DNA of 28,640 nt from an uncultured Catenibacterium sp. (GTDB lineage Bacteria > Bacillota_I > Bacilli_A > Erysipelotrichales > Coprobacillaceae), in contig NZ_UQGV01000018.1 of the NCBI RefSeq assembly GCF_900540665.1, positions 1 to 28,640 on the forward strand, read 5' to 3'. The translations under genes were made by a program, and so were the position numbers. Numbering within the stretch: the stretch's first letter is position 1; each line of letters opens with the position of its first letter. The notes below the pieces were generated by a model. It saw only the letters and a list, made by a program, of their open reading frames with translations, did no database searches and was not told the DNA's origin. This document shows, in pieces, positions 24,101 to 28,640 of the stretch.

Positions 24101-26374
24101 TATACTGGTGATGTTGTTGTTGAAGCATCAGTGAACGCTCATGATTGGGTAGAAGTCACTGATTTAAATAACAATCTTCCAGATGCACGTTATGTACGTT
24201 TAATCAATAAGAAGAGTTCTGATGTTAAGTTAACTCTTAATAAGTTTGTAGTACATTCTACAGAAGTCACTGCACCATACTTATATAAGACAACTATGAC
24301 TATCAACCCATCTTGGGGTGTAGCAGAAGACACTAGAAACAATGGTGCTGCATTTGATGGCAACATTGATTCTACAACTGAATTTGGTGACCTTCCACAG
24401 AAGGGTCAGTATATCATCTATGACTTAGGTCAGATGAGAAATATCGATAAGCTTGCTATGTATTGTCAGGATAGTGCCGTTAACTATATCAGAGATGCTA
24501 CTATTAGTGTTTCGAGTGATTTAGAAAACTGGACAGATGTTGTGACAATTGGTGATGGTGTTGAAAACATTGGTGATGCAGGTGTTCAGTGTATCGATTC
24601 TGATGCAGGATACAAGGCATCTAGTACATATCCAAATAAGGTTTATGTATCAGGTACTGCCAATCATGTACCAGCTCGTTACTTAAGAATCTTATTTACT
24701 GCTTCTAACAACAATAGAGCTGTTGTATTCAACGAAATCATGATCAATGATGGTGAATATGCACCAGAAGACAATGACCCTACATTTGAATCTAGTGTAA
24801 CAGAAGCAAAAGGTTACAAGCCTCAGTATATGATTGATGGTGACCTATTAACTTCTTATAAGCCTGGTTCAAATAAAGCAGGTTACTTAACTTATACTCT
24901 TTCTGATAGATTAAATGTGAAGAAATTCAACATTATCCAGAAGGGTGAAATCAGCAATGCAAAGGTTTATGCTTTAATTGATAAAGAAGTAACAACTCGT
25001 AATGTTCCTGAAGAAAATAGGGAATGGGTACAGTTAGGTACTTTAAGAAAATCACTTAATGAATTCTATATCCCTCATGGTAATGTATATAAGTTGAAGT
25101 TTGAATGGGAAGAAAACCATATTCCTACTATTTCTGAAATTATTACATTAACTGATGAAGAATATAAGAGTGAATGTGCTAAGGATTTAAAGAACTACAT
25201 TGACTCTTTACATGTAGAAGAAGATAAGTACACTGCAACTAGCTATAATGCATATAAGACTGCAAGAGATGCTGCACTTAATGCATATAACACTCAGATG
25301 GGTGAAAAGGATGCATTAGAAGAAGCTAAAGCAAACTTAAAGACTGCTCATGAAGGATTAACTGCTCTTGGTGATCTTAAAGCATTAGAAGCAGAAATCA
25401 AAGCATTAGATAAGCTTTCAAAGGATGACTATACTGAAGAAAGCTATCAGGCACTTATGGCTGTTAAGGCAGAAGCAGAAATACTTCTTAAGAATGAAGA
25501 TGCATCTGTTGAAGAAGTTGATGCAATGTTAGAACAATTAGCGACTGCAAAAGCGGCTCTTGTCACTAAGGTTTCTATCAGCAAGAAGACACTAAGAGAC
25601 TATATTGATTCTAATAATCTTAATACTCTTGATACTTCAATCTATTTAACTTCTACAGTAACACCATTCAAGGATGCTTTAAATAATGCAGAAGATATCT
25701 TAAATAAAGAGAATGCAACTGTTACTGAAGTAGAAGATGCTTATAAGGCATTACATGAAGCAAGAAAGAATCTTGTATTAAAGGCAACTGATGCAGAAGT
25801 AAAAGCATTAGAAAATAAGATGGCTTCTTATAAAGAAGAAGACTATACAGCTTCTAGCTGGAAAGAATTCGTTCTTGTATTAGATGAAATCAGAGAAGAA
25901 TTAAAGGCTGAACATACAAGTGAAGAAATCACTGCATTAACTGAAAAGTTAGATACAGCTTCTAAGAAACTTGTAAGAAGAGGCAATACTGCTGAACTTG
26001 ATCTATTACTTGCTCAGGCTAAGAAGACTGATAGTAAGTTATATACTGAAAAGAGCTATAAGAACTTATTAGAAGTTATTAAAGCTGTTGAGAAAGCATT
26101 AGAAAACAAGGCAGAATTAACTCAGGAAGAAGTAGATGCATTAACTAAGGACTTAAGAGATGCAATGGAAGTATTAGAAAAGCTACCAGTCATCACACCA
26201 AGTAAACCAGAAGAAAAGCCTACAACTCCTTCTAAACCAGAAGAAACAACTAAACCAGAAGTAAAACCAAGTACTAAACCAGCAACTGGTGATACTACTA
26301 TGGTAGGATTATTCGCATTCTTCTCAATGATCTCATTACTAGGTTATGTATTATTAAAGAAGAAAGAAGCTTAA
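21149..26374 (+). CDS. Surface GH84 beta-N-acetylglucosaminidase / hyaluronidase (NagH/NagJ-like)
   Basis: This is a giant extracellular enzyme of 1741 residues. A signal peptide (1-30, cut after VQA) and a GH20b-like domain (about 35-165) precede the GH84 catalytic barrel (about 172-480; SRGFIEGYYGNPWS, YFYAPKDDPKHNGKWRE). The paired catalytic aspartates are D295-D296 in ILADDAPN, as in NagJ. A helical linker and about five CBM32-like beta-sandwich domains follow (about 638-1338), then five three-helix FIVAR-like repeats (about 1347-1685), a KPEE/TTPSKP linker, the sorting motif KPATGD (1710-1715), a membrane helix and KKKEA. It would release GlcNAc from mucin, hyaluronan or O-GlcNAc glycans at the cell wall. 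The first sorting-motif residue is Lys, not Leu. ATG 21149 is six bases from GGAG; ATG 21146 is only three. Control is by RAT and cre. Confidence 0.9.
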   Translation: MKGKKVITYAVSFLVALGCVSAFPMTVQADTGYEVYPNPHTMSYSDGDYEMTSQVNVVYEDGIDADTKARLNEVLALKGMNASVSSEKKAGKTNILVGVKGSKQYVDSQFGTTSEGLFDKLDSYALKSDKGTISILGKDTDAAFYGLTSLYHIFKQVEGKTIRNFSIEDYADVASRGFIEGYYGNPWSTEDRCKLMEWGGYYKLNSYFYAPKDDPKHNGKWRELYTDQEIETKIKPLAEAGNKSKCRFVFALHPYMNNPIRYNSEANYQADLKVMQAKFKQVIDAGVRQIAILADDAPNVGGANYTRTLTDMSNWLKELQPSYPGLKLTLPFCTQEYMGWGQSYYRDFPENVQIIMTGGRVWGEVTNNFTSSFTNTAGRGPYMWINWPCTDNSKKHLIMGGYTTFLHPGVDPSKIQGIVLNPMQQSEPSKVAIFGNACYSWNIWQTEEEANKCYNDSFKYVDHNGYEETEASTALRELSKHMINQNMDSRVTRLEESVELRDKLQAFKTKLTKGEKISDEEFDEMINAFTVLQNASKIYRESGNERIKSQIVYWLNCWDDTTNAALNYIKGIQAAQNEEANATIWDYFSAAQAAFEKSKSYGFHYVDHLEYAEVGVQHIVPFIKSLDSYLSEIASTIVNPDKQIAKYITNREDTPAGKEDNIFDGNASTELVYKSPNSIFTGTYVGIKYSKAIDVNHVIFRVGANSNPRDTFLKAKVQYTTDGKNWTDVNDTEYDLPNNVELTDLNLKGVKGIRMIATADKSNTWLGVRDILVNPTTTPSSPADKGTLSLTKLTLKGGSLDNLLDDNESSYAHFAESPYKGGEIKDYIPVDAAVTLTFNNPKKLGTINFSQDGGTDKLTKYVLEYTADGETWKTLKEYAGDATVHLNVEDQDITAKAIRVRNLELHLSSNTAGYWWKLKTFNHTDVVNEYDDKAVYTNTDYKLHSKSTLDRTDLVYKKEMTLAPKQYVGVKLSRVKDLKQLELDYTGDVVVEASVNAHDWVEVTDLNNNLPDARYVRLINKKSSDVKLTLNKFVVHSTEVTAPYLYKTTMTINPSWGVAEDTRNNGAAFDGNIDSTTEFGDLPQKGQYIIYDLGQMRNIDKLAMYCQDSAVNYIRDATISVSSDLENWTDVVTIGDGVENIGDAGVQCIDSDAGYKASSTYPNKVYVSGTANHVPARYLRILFTASNNNRAVVFNEIMINDGEYAPEDNDPTFESSVTEAKGYKPQYMIDGDLLTSYKPGSNKAGYLTYTLSDRLNVKKFNIIQKGEISNAKVYALIDKEVTTRNVPEENREWVQLGTLRKSLNEFYIPHGNVYKLKFEWEENHIPTISEIITLTDEEYKSECAKDLKNYIDSLHVEEDKYTATSYNAYKTARDAALNAYNTQMGEKDALEEAKANLKTAHEGLTALGDLKALEAEIKALDKLSKDDYTEESYQALMAVKAEAEILLKNEDASVEEVDAMLEQLATAKAALVTKVSISKKTLRDYIDSNNLNTLDTSIYLTSTVTPFKDALNNAEDILNKENATVTEVEDAYKALHEARKNLVLKATDAEVKALENKMASYKEEDYTASSWKEFVLVLDEIREELKAEHTSEEITALTEKLDTASKKLVRRGNTAELDLLLAQAKKTDSKLYTEKSYKNLLEVIKAVEKALENKAELTQEEVDALTKDLRDAMEVLEKLPVITPSKPEEKPTTPSKPEETTKPEVKPSTKPATGDTTMVGLFAFFSMISLLGYVLLKKKEA

Positions 26375-26381
26375 TACTTCT

Positions 26382-26412
26382 AGAAGAACCTCATTTGAGG
26401 TTCTTCTTTTTT
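26382..26412 (+). terminator. Terminator of the GH84 gene
   Basis: AGAAGAACCTCA pairs perfectly with TGAGGTTCTTCT around TT and is followed by T5. Confidence 0.9.
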
Positions 26413-26492
26413 ATCTCTTTTCTTAAATACAATAGGTTTTATGATATGTGATGTTACAATTATGACAATTTTTGATGATTCGTGTAATTTTT

Positions 26493-26521
26493 GTTACATG
26501 TGATATAAATTATGTTATACT
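26493..26521 (+). promoter_or_regulatory. Candidate promoter of the LCP gene
   Basis: GTTACA (26493-26498), a 17-base spacer and TATACT (26516-26521). A second TGTTACA copy lies about 40 bases upstream. Nothing else is visible in the 190-base gap. Confidence 0.5.
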
Positions 26522-26602
26522 AGGCTTTGTCAACTATGTTTTTATACATTTATTGTAAAATTTGTGTATTTTCGTGAATTATATGGATGGGAGATGAGAA
26601 AG

Positions 26603-28057
26603 ATGAAGAAGAAATTAGGGTTCATGACTGATTATCGTTTTATTGTCGGTGTTCAGATCGTACTAAGTATTATACTTATGATTAGTATCACATTTGTGAA
26701 AATTCTGCCTATGCGTTATTTGATAGTGATAGGTTCTTTCTTGGCAGTGCTTGCATTACTTATCTATTTGCTGGCAAAACCAGGACCTATTGTATCTAGA
26801 AAGATACAGAAAAGACCACTAGCTGGCAAGATTATTTCCGTTATTATTAGTATATTCTTAATTATAGGAAGTGTGTTTATCCAGTCTGGTAAAGCAGCCT
26901 ACAATAAAGTGACGAGTGAATATGATTATGTGACATATTCTCTTGTAGTTAAAAAGAATAGTTCATGCGAAAAGGTCAATGATATCTTAAAGAAGACAGT
27001 AGGATATAATCCTAATGGAACTAAAATGGATGAAGCATTGAACCGTTTAAGTAAGAAGGTATCTAACTATGGTGTGAGTGAATTATATGGTGTAGAAGCG
27101 ATTGTAGACGCATTATATAATAAAAAGGTAGATGCAATACTTATTAATGAAGGTTCTAGAGACCTAGTAACAGACTATAAAAAGAGCTTTGATAAAGATA
27201 CAAAAGTAATCTGGACAACAAAGTTTAAATCATACAATAAAATTAAAGAAGAAAAGACACTAGATGTATTAAAGAATCCTTTCTGTGTATATATTTCTGG
27301 TATTGATTCTCGTGGCAGTGTACAGGAAGTATCACGTAGCGATGTAAATATCTTAATGACTATTAATGTGCCTGAACATAAAGTATTACTTACAAGTATT
27401 CCTAGAGATGCTTATGTAACTTTAGCAGATGCTTCTCAGAAAGATAAATTGACACATTCTGGTTTAACAGGTACACAAAATACAGTTAAAACAGTAGAAA
27501 ACTTCTTAGATGTAGATATCAGCTATTATGCAAGAGTTAACTTTGAATCATTAGTAGAAGTAGTAGATGCATTAGGTGGTGTTGATGTCTATTCAGATAA
27601 AGATTTATCTGTATGGAATGGACAGCCTATTAAGCAAGGATGGAATCATATGAATGGTCAGATGGCTTTGGCCTTTTCTAGAGAAAGACATGCCTATACT
27701 ACAGGTGATCGTCATAGAGCACAGAACCAGCAGGCAGTCTTACAGGCTATTATTAAAAAGATGGCAAGTCCAGCAATCGTTACTCATTATACTGATATCC
27801 TAAGTTCGATTGAAGGTACATTTGTGACTGATATGCCTATGAATGAAATGGCTAGAATTGCGAATAATCAGCTTAATACTAATGCTTCATGGTCATTCCA
27901 GACTTCTATGATAGCAGGTAATGGTACTATGATGACTGGCGGTTATTATATGCCTCATACAAGACTTTATTACTTTATTCCAGATGAAAATAGTGTGGAA
28001 CAGAATAAACAGTATATTAAGAAAATGTTGAAGGGTGAAGAGTTCACTGTAGAGTAA
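26603..28057 (+). CDS. LytR-CpsA-Psr (LCP) family cell-wall glycopolymer ligase
   Basis: This 484-residue membrane-anchored enzyme transfers teichoic acid, capsule or other glycopolymers from lipid carrier to peptidoglycan. Three N-terminal membrane helices (about 8-85) are followed by an extracellular accessory domain (about 95-215), as in streptococcal CpsA. The LCP catalytic domain (about 226-400) has the conserved set SGIDSRG, SRSDVNILM, TSIPRDAYV, FSRERHAYTTGDRHRAQNQQ and DALGGVDVYSD. The frame extends to a GTG at 26564, but GGGAG nine bases before ATG 26603 favours this start; ATG 26594 is possible. No polymer gene cluster is beside it. It is a one-gene unit ending in a strong terminator. 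Confidence 0.9.
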   Translation: MKKKLGFMTDYRFIVGVQIVLSIILMISITFVKILPMRYLIVIGSFLAVLALLIYLLAKPGPIVSRKIQKRPLAGKIISVIISIFLIIGSVFIQSGKAAYNKVTSEYDYVTYSLVVKKNSSCEKVNDILKKTVGYNPNGTKMDEALNRLSKKVSNYGVSELYGVEAIVDALYNKKVDAILINEGSRDLVTDYKKSFDKDTKVIWTTKFKSYNKIKEEKTLDVLKNPFCVYISGIDSRGSVQEVSRSDVNILMTINVPEHKVLLTSIPRDAYVTLADASQKDKLTHSGLTGTQNTVKTVENFLDVDISYYARVNFESLVEVVDALGGVDVYSDKDLSVWNGQPIKQGWNHMNGQMALAFSRERHAYTTGDRHRAQNQQAVLQAIIKKMASPAIVTHYTDILSSIEGTFVTDMPMNEMARIANNQLNTNASWSFQTSMIAGNGTMMTGGYYMPHTRLYYFIPDENSVEQNKQYIKKMLKGEEFTVE

Positions 28058-28081
28058 GCAGACGAAAGTCTGCTTTTTCTT
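28057..28081 (+). terminator. Terminator of the LCP gene
   Basis: AGCAGAC pairs with GTCTGCT around GAAA and is followed by TTTTCTT. The stem begins at the last base of the TAA stop. Confidence 0.88.
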
Positions 28082-28098
28082 GTTCAGGAGCTTCAAAT

Positions 28099-28153
28099 AG
28101 ATGTATATATTGACTTTATTTTGATTGTAAACTATAATGAAGACGAAAAGAGG
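28099..28153 (+). repeat. 55-bp direct repeat, copy 1 (antitoxin RNA promoter)
   Basis: This 55-base stretch is identical to 28586-28640, 487 bases away. It holds the antitoxin promoter and the first bases of its transcript. The repeat shows the module is duplicated in tandem; the second copy continues beyond the window. Confidence 0.95.
28110..28138 (+). promoter_or_regulatory. Promoter of the antisense antitoxin RNA
   Basis: TTGACT (28110-28115), a 17-base spacer and a perfect TATAAT (28133-28138). This is the strongest promoter in the window, as expected for a labile antitoxin RNA. Confidence 0.85.
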
Positions 28154-28240
28154 AACAGCCAGTAAGCGGTTGTCCTTGGATTTATTGTTCAAAGTAACTA
28201 TCTCAAACGGTTCCAAGGCATGAGGTAGTTATTTTTTTTT
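28145..28240 (+). ncRNA. Antisense antitoxin RNA of a type I toxin-antitoxin module
   Basis: The RNA of about 96 bases starts after the promoter at 28138. It contains one bulged hairpin (AGGA-CAGCC with GGTTG-TCCT) and ends in a strong terminator: AACTATCTCA (28196-28205) with TGAGGTAGTT (28221-28230) and T9. Its last 38 bases are antisense to the 3' end of the toxin gene, and the rest is antisense to the toxin mRNA 3' region. This convergent overlap is the arrangement of txpA/RatA and bsrG/SR4. The CCAAGG in the terminator loop could also pair with CCTTGG in the toxin leader. Confidence 0.75.
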
Positions 28241-28346
28241 CACTTTTATCAATAATGATAAGAAGCAATTTTACAATGATTCCTATTAAAGGTACGATAA
28301 TTGTTAACACAGTTAACATTACCATGAGTACTTCATAAGTTGTCAT
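28203..28346 (-). CDS. Type I toxin, small hydrophobic holin-like peptide
   Basis: This is a 47-residue peptide beginning MTTYEVLMVMLTVLTIIVPL. It has one membrane helix (about 7-32), a charged DKSEKK stretch and the tail ITTSCLGTV. The MxTYExLMxM start and size fit the holin-like toxin (Hol_Tox) family related to TxpA/BsrG. A near-perfect GGAGGTGATG ribosome site precedes the ATG. The 119-base leader contains the hairpins CGAAGG/CCTTCG and TTCTCA/TGAGAA. The 3' end overlaps the antisense RNA. Expressed without the antitoxin it would damage the membrane (family knowledge). A nine-A run before the last ten codons makes the C-terminus sensitive to slippage. Confidence 0.82.
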   Translation of the reverse strand: MTTYEVLMVMLTVLTIIVPLIGIIVKLLLIIIDKSEKKITTSCLGTV

Positions 28347-28471
28347 CGCGCATCACCTCCGTTTTTCAAATTTTCTCAAAACTTCTGAGAATGTGAATTT
28401 CGAAGGGTTGCGTACCTTCGTCATGACGACCAAGGATAACCACCTACCGTATACGGCTTTTCTATGTATGA

Positions 28472-28480
28472 ATTATATCA
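28472..28480 (-). promoter_or_regulatory. Extended -10 promoter of the toxin gene
   Basis: On the minus strand, TGATATAAT (28480-28472) is a perfect extended -10, with no clear -35. Transcription would start near 28465. Confidence 0.6.
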
Positions 28481-28585
28481 CAGAAATCAATAGGTAGGGA
28501 TAAGCTATTAATTATTGCAATTTTATAATATGCGTTAATATATTGGTATGAATTTAATACAAAAGAATTCTGTATTAACCGCCAA

Positions 28586-28640
28586 AGATGTATATATTGA
28601 CTTTATTTTGATTGTAAACTATAATGAAGACGAAAAGAGG
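28586..28640 (+). repeat. 55-bp direct repeat, copy 2 (start of a second toxin-antitoxin module)
   Basis: This copy is identical to 28099-28153, with TTGACT at 28597-28602 and TATAAT at 28620-28625. The window ends inside it, so whether a complete second toxin follows is not visible. Confidence 0.9.

Noticed and set aside
27893..28216. 107-residue leftward reading frame near the end of the LCP gene
   Set aside because: It crosses two strong terminators and the antitoxin promoter, has no ribosome site and shows no family features. The real leftward gene is the 47-residue toxin in another position.
1..28640. CRISPR arrays, tRNA or rRNA genes, insertion sequences, integrases
   Set aside because: I looked on both strands. 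No regularly spaced repeats, no tRNA or rRNA motifs and no transposase or integrase-like protein were seen. The only long exact repeat I found is the 55-bp pair at 28099 and 28586.

Overview
The window is AT-rich, compact DNA from a low-GC Gram-positive bacterium. It shows strong Shine-Dalgarno sites, U-tailed hairpin terminators, a T-box leader, a CcpA-type operator, a LicT-type antiterminator with its RNA target, and a wall-anchored mucin- or hyaluronan-type glycosidase. The gene set and protein style suggest a gut Firmicute, most likely of the Erysipelotrichia (Catenibacterium/Coprobacillus-like). That placement is inferred from general resemblance, not from a marker gene.

Layout. 1-1.2 kb: a TetR regulator divergent from a small HD-domain protein. 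1.3-5.8 kb: an AgrC/AgrA-like two-component system divergent from a four-gene ABC transporter operon with three small membrane proteins. 5.8-7.6 kb: a HAD phosphatase and an AraC regulator. 7.7-9.7 kb: an Old Yellow Enzyme/dienoyl-CoA-reductase-type flavoenzyme. 9.7-10.6 kb: a TetR regulator and a small acidic protein. 10.75-12.6 kb: a fructose-type PTS EIIABC. 12.6-14.6 kb: an accessory patch holding a 3'-truncated Abi_2 (AbiF-like) gene, a small RNA with its own promoter just upstream of it, and an acidic YDP-repeat protein with one detached repeat unit. 14.65-16.7 kb: a T-box leader (specifier probably ACC, threonine) ahead of a CstA-family transporter. 17.0-18.4 kb: an unidentified structured RNA and an MFS transporter. 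18.6-26.4 kb: an amino-sugar utilisation locus (EIICB PTS, LicT-like antiterminator, RAT/terminator, giant GH84 glycosidase). 26.6-28.1 kb: an LCP cell-wall ligase. 28.1-28.6 kb: a type I toxin-antitoxin module and the beginning of a second copy.

How parts work together. In the amino-sugar locus, the PTS would import N-acetylhexosamine released by the surface GH84 enzyme. The antiterminator sits between them, and its RAT overlaps a terminator in the GH84 leader, while a cre site overlaps the GH84 -35 box. This gives substrate induction plus catabolite repression. The two-component system probably controls the divergent ABC operon.

The most interesting items are the Abi_2 remnant with its upstream RNA (the arrangement of AbiF RNA toxin-antitoxin modules), the tandem type I toxin-antitoxin module with an apparent 5'-3' fold-back element in the toxin mRNA, the T-box on a CstA transporter, and the orphan structured RNA near 17.1 kb.
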